Source: Bacteroidia bacterium
Lineage (GTDB): Bacteria > Bacteroidota > Bacteroidia > J057
Direction: 5' to 3'
Assembly: GCA_030430205.1 (NCBI GenBank)
Contig: JAUIGE010000054.1
Coordinates: 1 to 33,128 of the forward strand
DNA: 33,128 nucleotides
Numbering within the stretch: position 1 is the first letter of the stretch; each line of letters opens with the position of its first letter. The position numbers and the translations under genes are program-made. This document shows positions 10,601-18,277 of this stretch, piece after piece. Below the pieces are notes generated by a model that was given only the letters and a program-made list of their open reading frames with translations, was not told the DNA's origin and made no database searches.

Positions 10601-12426
10601 GCCTCATATACGATTAGCGATTCATTCGAATTATTCCGAATAGCCATTCCTCCCTCTACCTGATTGAACAGCAGGCTGCTTGAAATGGATTCCGCCGAAC
10701 CGATTTTGGTTGCCGCAGTATTCAGTCGTTGTACCCAGACCTGATCAGGGAAACCACCATTATAGTTCATCCACATGACAAGAAACTCATTGTTGTGCGG
10801 GTTGAACGTCAGCTCACCATCAGCGCCACCTTTGCTATCGGCTGGGTTGCTGATCGCAAAATGGCTCCCTACGGTCGTGACCCCATTTCCATCAATGAGC
10901 TGTGCATATACTTCGACATTTGACGCCGCGCCATATTGGGTCTGATATGTAACCAGGTATTTGCCTGTACTGCTTCCCTGACGATTATAGGCAACCCGGG
11001 GAAAGGAGGTCAAGTTATTGGGGGTAGTCGTGGCCGTCATGACCGTTTTTCCCTGAATATTGGTGCCGGTATTGCTGAAGCGCTCATAAAAAACTTCAAA
11101 ATCAAACTCCGAAGATTCTCCACCGCGATATACGACCAGATATTCATTTTTATCATTGTTATAAGCGACATCCGGTTCGTAAAATTCCCTTCTGGTAGTA
11201 GAGCCTGAGCAAACGGCTGTTTCAACCGAAATGAGCCCTCCCACTGCTGCGCCTGCCGAAGAAATACGTTGCGCCTTGATGTCCCTGCAGGTAAATACAC
11301 TGGCCTGGGTGACACTCGAAAATACCACAAAATATTCATTATCGGTGCTGTTCCAGGCAATACGGTTGCCCAGCAGGAATAGCGAAACCGTTGTCGTATT
11401 GCCAATCGTTATTTCGCTTCCCAAAACACCGGAAAGGTTTTTGGCAACCCTTCTTCCCAGTACTTTCTGGGTGGAAGGTCCGGTATTCCACACCACAAAA
11501 AATTCATCGGAAGTCTCATTGTAGACAATATCCGGGTCGAGGGCACCCTGACCGGAAGGCATACTGCTGATTTTCAGTGGACTGCCTACTTTGGCGCCGG
11601 TAGTGGCGCTGACGCGTTGGGCATAGATATCTTTCGTGCCGGCGGTTGCAAAATCTGCAGGAAAAACCACCACATATTCATTGTCATCCGGGTTGTATGC
11701 GACTTCCGGGTCAATGGCATTTCTGCCACTGGGCGAAGTCGAATAATTCACATCTGCTGCATCCAAAACCGGATCTATCGTTACAGGATATGTCGCATTG
11801 GCCAATGCCATTCCATCCACGATAATCATTGTCCCTTCTTCTGTCACCTGCATACTCGCAGCCAGGATATTTTGGTCCGCATCGTAAACGGTCACATCCC
11901 CCAGGCGTACTTTCCCTTTTTCATTTTCCCAAACCCAGTGCGCTTCTTCCTGCCTGAAAATCCCTTCACATTCGATTTTTCCCTTGATATACAACTTATT
12001 GTTTTCAAGGGTCGGCATCTTTTCCAAAACAAATTGTTGTTCGATAAAGTCTTGCCCAATCCTGTACCTTTCTACCATTTCACCTCGCTGATACACGATA
12101 TGATCCTGACCTTCCTGGTCGGTTAGTCTGGTTGGGGATACAAAATCAGTGGCAACATTCGTCACCAAAGACCAACTGAATTCCGGTCCCTGATTTTTGG
12201 GCTGAAAACGGATTCGCTCAGGGCTAAAAATGACTTCATGTTTGACATTTTGCAGAAAAACAGATTCACCCTTCTGAGAGATGCGGTTCTCATATTGGGC
12301 GTAGCGCAGGCTCTGTTTTTCATTCAATTCGGCTACGGATGGGGACTTTTCTACCACCAATATGTTGTAAAGAAAAGTCATTGAAAAAAACAGAAACAAG
12401 CAAGAAAGGGTAATTGAACGGGTCAT
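7675..12426 (-). CDS. Giant propeller/HYR-repeat surface protein with T9SS sorting domain
   Basis: A 1583-residue secreted protein. An N-terminal hydrophobic signal (cleavage perhaps after SPSVA, about residue 31) is followed by a region of about 200 residues without a recognised domain, then seven repeats of about 60 residues each carrying a core like DPEVAYNPDDNEYVVVF (about 234-625), suggesting a seven-bladed beta-propeller. Five Cys-containing repeats of about 85 residues follow (about 629-1034; AxCQNLTVSLxAxGN start, TLTVxDxxGNxASC end), then a DUF5011-like Ig domain, an Ig-like module starting APQNCGSCSQIRFDFCEG (about 1117), PKD/FnIII-like segments, and a type A T9SS C-terminal domain from FILYPNPTSGRF (about 1506). 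The family suggests outer-surface anchoring and an adhesive or matrix role. Its C-terminal third is paralogous to the protein at 1-3246. It is transcribed divergently from the MbnP gene. Confidence 0.92.
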   Translation of the reverse strand: MTRSITLSCLFLFFSMTFLYNILVVEKSPSVAELNEKQSLRYAQYENRISQKGESVFLQNVKHEVIFSPERIRFQPKNQGPEFSWSLVTNVATDFVSPTRLTDQEGQDHIVYQRGEMVERYRIGQDFIEQQFVLEKMPTLENNKLYIKGKIECEGIFRQEEAHWVWENEKGKVRLGDVTVYDADQNILAASMQVTEEGTMIIVDGMALANATYPVTIDPVLDAADVNYSTSPSGRNAIDPEVAYNPDDNEYVVVFPADFATAGTKDIYAQRVSATTGAKVGSPLKISSMPSGQGALDPDIVYNETSDEFFVVWNTGPSTQKVLGRRVAKNLSGVLGSEITIGNTTTVSLFLLGNRIAWNSTDNEYFVVFSSVTQASVFTCRDIKAQRISSAGAAVGGLISVETAVCSGSTTRREFYEPDVAYNNDKNEYLVVYRGGESSEFDFEVFYERFSNTGTNIQGKTVMTATTTPNNLTSFPRVAYNRQGSSTGKYLVTYQTQYGAASNVEVYAQLIDGNGVTTVGSHFAISNPADSKGGADGELTFNPHNNEFLVMWMNYNGGFPDQVWVQRLNTAATKIGSAESISSSLLFNQVEGGMAIRNNSNESLIVYEAGFPNSDVFGRRYTTVTGPPPLVAVCQNLTVSLNASGNASIAASAINNGSNGGVAPLSLVASQTSFSCSNIGINTVTLTVTDANNVTANCAATVNITDVTPPTAICQNATIQIGAGGTATVTAANIDGGSNDACSGSGSALARVASPSSFNCSQVGIQTVTLTVYDAPGSSASCSANVTVQDNIPPNATCNSATVSLAPNDTFLMYTFVLENLVNASDNCGLSATHGLGEIDAYITCEDVGTRLINFTINDVNGNSTPCPVMFTVLENTPPDAACKNTLVNLDANGDASIAGSDVDGGSSDNCGIASLSVSPSAFSCNDLGSNGVVLTVTDGSGNSASCSASVTVLDNTPPTAGCQNLTLQLDANGNTGTSPNSIESGSSDNCGTVITQNLTPNSFDCNDIGANTVTLTVRDNHGNTASCTATVTVEDNIVPSLSLIGVNPIVICEGDVLLDPGAVISDNCGGGTIPGNTSGVNTNQEGTYNITYNYSDPGGNAAPQITRTVIVEHTPGQLAPQNCGSCSQIRFDFCEGDPTPDLEALLTANANYESGITFNWYADNSGSQGSPIGTPSVNTGSNNTRFYWVSQQDGNCEGPARRMRVRVRKTSIVVFDLPALGCNPGQINLAAYVSDSRGIATGFSFYDSDPDLGSPTALGTATATNGVVNAGQYVIVSVPPNPITYYATAGNNTGCQVTASDLVVSTSVAALNPISNVVVNAGDLVNVSFSGTNTTQIIWFDLAVLGNPYIGIMGSLGIGNLMFTAQNTTLGPLTATIRVIPYNGNCAGTFQDFTITVNPSAAPRQARNSLQLAGHQLAYDLIQLDWDIRYEFALTHFEVEKLQADGSWNKVAEVAWQEDQHGYSYVDADAMSEGNSYRLKLVHADGRAVWSREVFVNINLHGAERFILYPNPTSGRFNMRAEGSLEGDWQYQLYDQLGRALRSGPLRGRETALDISELPIGYYYLRISNPEGLGYIGKIAKR

Positions 12427-12568
12427 TGAGTAGTTGTTTGTGAGACTATTTTATTTTGAAAGTGTAAAAAATATAATCATTAAACAAAAAAAATGCCTGA
12501 TTTTGCGATAAAGTAATCTTCCAATTCCAACTTATGTTTTTGACAATAAAATCCCTTATCTTTTTCCC
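12427..12568. other. Divergent intergenic region between surface protein and MbnP genes
   Basis: This 142-base AT-rich gap must hold promoters for both directions. A TATGTTTT element at 12533-12540 is a 7/8 match to TAnnTTTG about 29 bases before the plus-strand ATG. On the minus strand no clear pair of elements was found; a loose AGTCTCACAAAC next to the start at 12426 only faintly resembles the 14-bp repeat at 3247-3291. Confidence 0.35.
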
Positions 12569-13543
12569 ATGAAAAATTACCTGCTCTCCCTCTTCCTCTT
12601 CACCCTGCTCACGCAGTTGGGCTTCTCCCAGACTTCCCTCAAACTGGAAATCAACCACAAGCTTGGCCAGGATGAGTTTTCCATTAACAAAATGGCTCAA
12701 AACAACCTGGGGCAGGATTTTACGGTCATCAATCTGAGATACTATCTTTCCAATTTTAGCATTACCCATGATTCCGGGAAGGTCTACCTCATTCCGGATT
12801 TGGTCGCATTGGTAGATGCCAGCCAGCCGGAAGTGATCGATTTGGGCGTCCATTATGTAAACAAGATAGAAGCCATCTCTTTTTATATGGGCATAGACTC
12901 GGCCCGTAACCACCTCGATCCTTCGGCCTATTCTCCTTCTGACCCTTTGGCTCCCCAAAGTCCTTCTATGCACTGGGGATGGGCTTCTGGCTATTTTTTT
13001 CTTTCAATGACCGGGAAATGTGGTCTCAACCTCAGAAGCGAAATAGACCTGCAATGCCTGGGCGATGAAAATTATTTTCAGACCACAGTCGAAAATCCCC
13101 TGCTGAGGGATTCTTTGAATGAAACCTGGATCAGCATAGATGGGGATTACCAGGGCCTGCTGCGAAGCATGGACATTAGCGAAAGTGTCATCATGCATGG
13201 CCCCTTTGCATGGGCTCAGCAGGCGCTCATCAGCGCCTCAAAATATGTGTTTTTTGCGCCGGGCTCCGTTTTTACTGCGCTGGAGGGGCCCGAACCTCAG
13301 CCATCACTCACCTGCTATCCCAACCCTGTACAGCAGGGCCAAAAATTGGTGATTGCTGTGGACAGGCAGCCAGGGCAAATAAGCTGGAAAATGTATGACC
13401 TGATGGGGCGGGAAGTCTCAAGGCAGGAAAACCTTCCGGCAGGAGTGAAAAACGCCATTGATTGCGACCGGCAGGGAGTGTTTATCCTGAAAGTATTTCA
13501 GGAGGGGGAGTTGCTGGGAGTGCGGCGGATTCTGGTGGAGTAG
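12569..13543 (+). CDS. Secreted MbnP-family protein with T9SS sorting domain
   Basis: A 324-residue protein with a signal peptide (1-20, ending LGFSQ). The central part matches the MbnP family, including the segment SMHWGWASGYFFLSMTGK (about 133-150) that is the best conserved in the family, and LRYYLSNF (about 57-64). In methanobactin operons MbnP is the copper-binding partner of the dihaem enzyme MbnH, which oxidises a tryptophan of MbnP; Bacteroidota carry many such proteins without known substrate. The C-terminus from LTCYPNPVQQGQ (about 257) to the end is a T9SS type A sorting domain, so the protein should reach the cell surface. No MbnH, cytochrome or TonB receptor gene is adjacent. Metal binding is inferred from the family, not seen. 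ATG at 12569 fits the signal peptide. Confidence 0.82.
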   Translation: MKNYLLSLFLFTLLTQLGFSQTSLKLEINHKLGQDEFSINKMAQNNLGQDFTVINLRYYLSNFSITHDSGKVYLIPDLVALVDASQPEVIDLGVHYVNKIEAISFYMGIDSARNHLDPSAYSPSDPLAPQSPSMHWGWASGYFFLSMTGKCGLNLRSEIDLQCLGDENYFQTTVENPLLRDSLNETWISIDGDYQGLLRSMDISESVIMHGPFAWAQQALISASKYVFFAPGSVFTALEGPEPQPSLTCYPNPVQQGQKLVIAVDRQPGQISWKMYDLMGREVSRQENLPAGVKNAIDCDRQGVFILKVFQEGELLGVRRILVE

Positions 13544-13550
13544 GTAGGCT

Positions 13551-13610
13551 ATGAATCCCCATTATGTTTTGTTTCAAAAATTTCTTAATTTGAATTGAAC
13601 CGGGATTCAT
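13551..13610. repeat. Inverted repeat upstream of the DUF2330 array
   Basis: ATGAATCCC (13551-13559) and GGGATTCAT (13602-13610) form a perfect 9-bp inverted repeat separated by 42 AT-rich bases, in the gap before the first DUF2330 gene. It could be a terminator for the MbnP transcript or an operator for the array; there is no T-tract directly after it. Confidence 0.4.
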
Positions 13611-13635
13611 TTCATATTTAACCTAATATCTCCCT

Positions 13636-15165
13636 ATGAAGAAGCATATTTTTTGGGTGACAAGTGGGGTAGTTTTTTACCTCCTCACCACAGCTTTTTG
13701 CGGTTTTTATGTGACAAACTTTAAAGAAGGCCTAACCAACAAAAGTTCCTCTGTAATCATCGCACGCAAAGGTGCTGAGACGGTCATCACCATGCAATCA
13801 GATGTACATGGCAATGTCGGAGATTTTGCGATGGTTGTACCTGTGCCAGAGGTCCTGAAAAAGAAACAAATCAAAACTATTTCTCCCTCTATTTTTAAAA
13901 AACTTTCTGATTACTCTGCTCCCAGGCTTACAGAGTATAATGACTCTGACCCATGTACTTTAGTGGATGATCGAGATTTGTTAAGGCAACTTTCGGGAAG
14001 GATATCAGGTGTACAACTCATGAAGGGAAATTCTTCCATTCAGGGAAAAGATCGATACCAGGTGAAAATTCGTGAAAATTTTCAAGTCTCATGTTATGAC
14101 ATCGTATTGCTTTCTGCCAAAAACGCTGCGGGGCTTCAGCTTTGGTTGACAGACCATGGCTACAAAATTCCTGCCCATGCCAATGAATTACTTTCTCCTT
14201 ATATCAAAAGTGGGATGTTTTTCTTTGTTGTCAAAGTTGATCAACGTGCCTGGAAGCAGATGAATATATCAAATCTGCCGCCCATTCAAATGCGCTATTC
14301 CAGTAATAGATTTATGCTTCCCTTGCGCCTGGGAATGGCAAATGCAGAAGGTCCTCAGGATATGATTGTCTATGCTTTTAGTGATCAAGGTCGCATTGAA
14401 CCAGCTAATTATCGCATGATTGAAATACCTACAGATAAGCCTTTACCCACTTTTGCGGAAGAAAGATTTAATGAAGTTTACGAAAGGATTTTGGACCAAA
14501 AGCTGGAAAAGAATGGGAGAAATGTATTAGCACTGGAGTATAGTTGGAACATTAGTGGAAATAATTCTAATAAGTGCGATCCTTGCCCAACAAACCCTAT
14601 GAGCTATGAAGAGTTGGCTCAGGCAGGCGTTTTTTGGCTTGATCCGCTAGACAACTCATATAAGGGTGACCTCCATTTCACCCGCATGCGGGTACGGTAT
14701 GATGAAGAACATTTTCCCCAGGATATTCAATTTCAAGCAACCCCCAACACAAGCAATTATCAGGTCCGCTATTTCATCACCCATCCTTATCCGGCGGATC
14801 TGTCATGTCCAGACGCTTTTCCCTATTATCAGTCAGTGATGATGAGGCGGCAAGAGGAGCTTCACTCTTTTTACAAACTGACCAACTATGCGGATATGCT
14901 GTATGCCTCTGATTATGTAAAGGAATATGTGGAAATGGCAAATAAGGCTCTCCCAGCCTATGAGGAGGCTGTCAAACTGGAACAAGAGCGAATGCAAAAA
15001 GAAATGCGGCTTCGTGCCACCCCTCTTGAAGAAAAATTGAAAAAAAATATCTTGTGGCTAGGGCGTGGGGGTAAATTGCCTCCTTATTTTGGGCTTTTGA
15101 TGTTAGGGCTGATTCCCCTGATTTACTTTTATTTCAAAAGAAACCCACAATTTAAAAAAGCATGA
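13636..15165 (+). CDS. DUF2330 envelope protein, copy 1 of 4
   Basis: A 509-residue protein of the uncharacterised DUF2330 family. Signal peptide 1-20; the mature end starts near FCGFYV, with Cys22. Family motifs in order: SDVHGNVGDFAMVVPVPEV, EYNDSDPC, CYDIVLLSA, GYKIPAHA, GMFFFVVKV, RFMLPLRLGMANA, QDMIVYAFS, KCDPC (Cys314 and Cys317), AGVFWLD, GDLHFTRMRVRY, FPQDIQFQATPN. A hydrophobic helix (about residues 483-499) followed by KRNPQFKKA anchors it with the main domain outside the cytoplasm. Copy 1 is the longest, with a Glu/Lys/Arg-rich helical segment before the anchor (about 435-470) not seen in the others, and a more AT-rich coding sequence than copy 2. Its stop overlaps the start of copy 2 in ATGA, implying coupled translation. 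Molecular function is unknown. Confidence 0.88.
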   Translation: MKKHIFWVTSGVVFYLLTTAFCGFYVTNFKEGLTNKSSSVIIARKGAETVITMQSDVHGNVGDFAMVVPVPEVLKKKQIKTISPSIFKKLSDYSAPRLTEYNDSDPCTLVDDRDLLRQLSGRISGVQLMKGNSSIQGKDRYQVKIRENFQVSCYDIVLLSAKNAAGLQLWLTDHGYKIPAHANELLSPYIKSGMFFFVVKVDQRAWKQMNISNLPPIQMRYSSNRFMLPLRLGMANAEGPQDMIVYAFSDQGRIEPANYRMIEIPTDKPLPTFAEERFNEVYERILDQKLEKNGRNVLALEYSWNISGNNSNKCDPCPTNPMSYEELAQAGVFWLDPLDNSYKGDLHFTRMRVRYDEEHFPQDIQFQATPNTSNYQVRYFITHPYPADLSCPDAFPYYQSVMMRRQEELHSFYKLTNYADMLYASDYVKEYVEMANKALPAYEEAVKLEQERMQKEMRLRATPLEEKLKKNILWLGRGGKLPPYFGLLMLGLIPLIYFYFKRNPQFKKA

Positions 15166-16616
15166 AAACCCTATTCCTTTTTGTTGCCGGCACAATCTTC
15201 TTCCTCGCCACCACCGCATTCTGCGGCTTTTACGTCGCCAAAGTCGACGCCAAACTCTTCAACAACACCTCCGAGGTCATCCTCGTTCGCAAAGCCGACA
15301 AGACCGTTCTGACGATGAAAAATGACTACGAGGGCGATCTCAAAGACTTCGCTATGATCGTTCCGGTGCCGGAAGTGATCAAGCGGGAGCAGATTCGCAT
15401 CGCCGATGCGGCGATTTTTGAGAAACTGAATGATTATTCAGGGCCGCGCCTGGTGGAGTATCAGGATGAACATCCCTGCATGAAATATTTAACCTATACC
15501 TGGGCAAATTCAAGGAGCGATGCAGGAGTGAGCGAAACCATTTATTTAAAAGATGAAAATGGGCTGGGTGTCACTATACTTGAAAGCTACTCCATCGGCG
15601 AATACGATATCGTCGTTCTCTCCGCCACCCAGTCCGACGGACTGGCGACCTGGCTGACAGCCAATGGCTACAAAATCCCCGAAAAAGCCAGCAAACTGCT
15701 GCAGCCCTATATCCGCAATGAGATGAAGTTTTTTGTGGTGAAAGTAAACCTGAAGGAACAGGCAAAAGTGGGCGGAGAGCAGCTGCGGCCTATTCAGATC
15801 GAATTTCAATCTGACAAATTTGTCCTGCCGATCCGGCTCGGCATGGCCAATGCCAAAGGCACGCAGGATATGCTCATCTACGCCTTCACGGCCCAGGGCC
15901 GCGTCACTTCCACCAACTACCGCACGGTAGAAATCCCTTCCAATCAGGATATTCCTGAATTTATTCAGGAGGATTTTCAACCTTTTTACAAAGACCTTTT
16001 CGACAAAGCCTATAAAAAGGAAGGCCGAGATGTCGTCTTCACCGAATACGCCTGGAACCTCGATGCTGACAACTTTGTCAAGTGTGATCCCTGTGCCACG
16101 ACACCTCCTGCTTATGCAGAACTGAAGGAGGCAGGCGTATTCTGGCTGACAGAAAGTTCCAATGGAAATCGTTGGCAAGGCTCTGACTATCAGGGATCGC
16201 TGCACTTCACCCGCCTGCATGTGCGCTATGATGGTGCGCATTTTCCGCAGGATCTTAGCTTTCAGCTCACGCCGGATCGCCGCAATTTTCAGGGGCGATA
16301 TGTGATCCATCATCCGGTGAAAGAGGCGGTAGGCATGGAAGATTGTGAAGAAGCAGCTAAATACTTTGCAGATGTGGTGATGAGGAGAAAGCGGGAATTG
16401 ATCAATTGCGAAAAATTGACAGGATGGGATGTTTCGAATAGGTTTTTGACCTATGTTGGGCCTTATGAGATTTTAAAGAAAAAATATGAAAAAGGGCAAA
16501 TGCCTTTGCCAGAAAATCCTTCCGGGCCGATTTTGCCTTATGTGATCCTGCTCATCGCCTGCGGCGGGTTGGCATTGGGGTGGTTGATCCCGAGGATTAG
16601 ATTGAATTATAATTGA
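15162..16616 (+). CDS. DUF2330 envelope protein, copy 2 of 4
   Basis: A 484-residue paralogue of the preceding gene, starting within its stop codon (ATGA overlap). Signal peptide 1-19, then FCGFYVAKVDAKLFN with Cys21. It keeps DFAMIVPVPEV, EYQDEHPC, EYDIVVLSA, GYKIPEKA, RPIQIEFQSDKF, LPIRLGMANA, KCDPC (Cys308 and Cys311), AGVFWLTE, GSLHFTRLHVRY and FPQDLSFQLTPD. The segment between HPC and EYDIVV shows no resemblance to that of the other copies. A C-terminal helix (ILPYVILLIACGGLALGW) ends with the basic tail IRLNYN. Codon use is more GC-rich than in copy 1. Probably anchored in the inner membrane and exposed to the periplasm; function unknown. Confidence 0.88.
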   Translation: MKTLFLFVAGTIFFLATTAFCGFYVAKVDAKLFNNTSEVILVRKADKTVLTMKNDYEGDLKDFAMIVPVPEVIKREQIRIADAAIFEKLNDYSGPRLVEYQDEHPCMKYLTYTWANSRSDAGVSETIYLKDENGLGVTILESYSIGEYDIVVLSATQSDGLATWLTANGYKIPEKASKLLQPYIRNEMKFFVVKVNLKEQAKVGGEQLRPIQIEFQSDKFVLPIRLGMANAKGTQDMLIYAFTAQGRVTSTNYRTVEIPSNQDIPEFIQEDFQPFYKDLFDKAYKKEGRDVVFTEYAWNLDADNFVKCDPCATTPPAYAELKEAGVFWLTESSNGNRWQGSDYQGSLHFTRLHVRYDGAHFPQDLSFQLTPDRRNFQGRYVIHHPVKEAVGMEDCEEAAKYFADVVMRRKRELINCEKLTGWDVSNRFLTYVGPYEILKKKYEKGQMPLPENPSGPILPYVILLIACGGLALGWLIPRIRLNYN

Positions 16617-16686
16617 TTGAAAATCAATTTTTCATGTAGGGACGCATGATAATGCGTCCCTACATCTCATCAACGAAAATCGTTGA
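16611..16686. repeat. Three consecutive palindromes between DUF2330 copies 2 and 3
   Basis: Three perfect inverted repeats follow each other: AATTGATT-gaa-AATCAATT (16611-16629, overlapping the stop codon of copy 2), ATGTAGGGACGCAT-gata-ATGCGTCCCTACAT (16634-16665, 14-bp stem), and TCAACGA-aaa-TCGTTGA (16670-16686). The middle one looks like a dispersed palindromic element; a single arm of it recurs at 20619-20629. Together they could attenuate transcription or stabilise the upstream transcript. Confidence 0.8.
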
Positions 16687-16739
16687 AATCCCCTGATGAC
16701 CTTCCTCATTCTCCCTCCATCAACCCTCAAAAAGCAACA

Positions 16740-18230
16740 ATGAAAAGAATTCTTTTTTTCTCCCTCATCCTCTTCAGCTCCCAGCTAAGTTCCGCATTTT
16801 GCGGCTTTTACGTCGCCCAGGCTGACGCCAGCCTTTTCAATCGGGCTTCTGAAGTCATCATCGCCCGCATGGGCGATCAGACCGTGGTCACCATGTCCTC
16901 GGACTTTGAAGGTCCTGTGCAGGACTTCGCCATGGTGGTGCCGGTACCGGAGGTGCCTACCCGCGAGATGATCCGCGTAGCAGATCCGGCTATCTTTGGC
17001 AAACTGGACGCTTATAGCGGCCCGAGGATCGTCGAATACTATGATGAGGATCCCTGTGAACCGGAATATTACGATGATTGGTCAGGAGATGACTTTGGCG
17101 ATGACTTTACGGCTGAAGCTGACGATGGAGATGGAGCTGGGGGATTCGATGTGGAAACCCGGGTCACCATCAAAGCCCGCTATACGGTGGGCGAATACGA
17201 CATCGTGGTGCTTTCTGCCGAGGAGTCCGGTGGACTCGTCAAGTGGCTGACAGCCAACCAATACCGCATACCCGAAAAAGCCCAAAGGCTTTTGGAACCC
17301 TACATCCGAAACGGCATGTTTTTCTTTGTGGTAAAAGTAAATCTGGAAAAAATGCCAGCGGGCGAAAAACAGGAGCTGCGCCCCATCCAACTCACTTATA
17401 GCTCGGACCGCTTCATGTTGCCCATCCGACTAGGCATGGCCAATGCCCAGGAAGATCAGGACATGATCGTCTACGCCTTTTCCGACAAAGGCCGCATTGA
17501 GTGCACGAATTACCGCACAGTCGAGATCCCAACAAATGTCGACATACCTGATTTTGTGGCGGATACTTTTGGCGCTTTTTATAGCGCTTTGTTTGATTTG
17601 AGCTGGAAAAAAGCAGGACAAAATGTGGTCATGACCGAGTACAGCTGGGATTTGGATTCGGAAAACTTCACCAAATGTGATCCCTGCTCAAGCACACCGC
17701 CCAATTATGGTGAATTGCGGGAGGCAGGTGTCTTTTGGGTAAATCCCAACACGGATGATTTTTCGGCTTCAGACTATGAAGGGAAATTGCATTTCACACG
17801 CATGCATGTGCGCTACCGCACGGAGACTTTTCCGCAGGATCTGCTCTTCCAGGCTACGCCTGACAGAAATCCCTTTCAGGGGCGCTATGTGGTGCATCGG
17901 GTGCCCGATTCTGACTTTGCCTGCGAAGCAGGCCAGACATACCTCAAGCAGCTCGTAGAGCGCCGCAAAGACGAACTGAAGGAACTTCAGTCGCTGACTG
18001 GTTGGGAATCGAAATCCTTTGAAAAGTATCCATTTGCCTACGCAGACCTGATGAAAACACAGCCCTGGCTCAATCCGGTGAAAAAAGAGGAAAAACGCAA
18101 TGAGTGGTTTGTTATTCCTCTGGATGTTTTTCCCAAATGGCCATTATTTGCAGGAATTTTTCTACTATCCGTTTTCTGTTATTTAGCATTCATTCAAAAA
18201 AAACGTCCCCTTCGGCATCTTTTTGCATGA
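16740..18230 (+). CDS. DUF2330 envelope protein, copy 3 of 4
   Basis: A 496-residue DUF2330 paralogue. The frame can be extended upstream to a TTG at 16683, but ATG at 16740 places the signal peptide MKRILFFSLILFSSQLSSA at the N-terminus as in the other copies, so this start is used. Motifs: FCGFYVAQADASLFN, DFAMVVPVPEVP, EYYDEDPC, EYDIVVLSA, GMFFFVVKVN, RFMLPIRLGMANA, QDMIVYAFSDKGRIE, KCDPC (Cys313 and Cys316), AGVFWVN, GKLHFTRMHVRY. The variable loop after DPC is strongly acidic (YYDDWSGDDFGDDFTAEADD). The C-terminal helix (about 468-486) is followed by KKRPLRHLFA. It is separated from copy 2 by the palindrome cluster, so it may have its own transcript level. Confidence 0.88.
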   Translation: MKRILFFSLILFSSQLSSAFCGFYVAQADASLFNRASEVIIARMGDQTVVTMSSDFEGPVQDFAMVVPVPEVPTREMIRVADPAIFGKLDAYSGPRIVEYYDEDPCEPEYYDDWSGDDFGDDFTAEADDGDGAGGFDVETRVTIKARYTVGEYDIVVLSAEESGGLVKWLTANQYRIPEKAQRLLEPYIRNGMFFFVVKVNLEKMPAGEKQELRPIQLTYSSDRFMLPIRLGMANAQEDQDMIVYAFSDKGRIECTNYRTVEIPTNVDIPDFVADTFGAFYSALFDLSWKKAGQNVVMTEYSWDLDSENFTKCDPCSSTPPNYGELREAGVFWVNPNTDDFSASDYEGKLHFTRMHVRYRTETFPQDLLFQATPDRNPFQGRYVVHRVPDSDFACEAGQTYLKQLVERRKDELKELQSLTGWESKSFEKYPFAYADLMKTQPWLNPVKKEEKRNEWFVIPLDVFPKWPLFAGIFLLSVFCYLAFIQKKRPLRHLFA

Positions 18231-18277
18231 AGATTGAGTAAATTACGGTATTATTTAAACCTGAAAACCATAACCTT

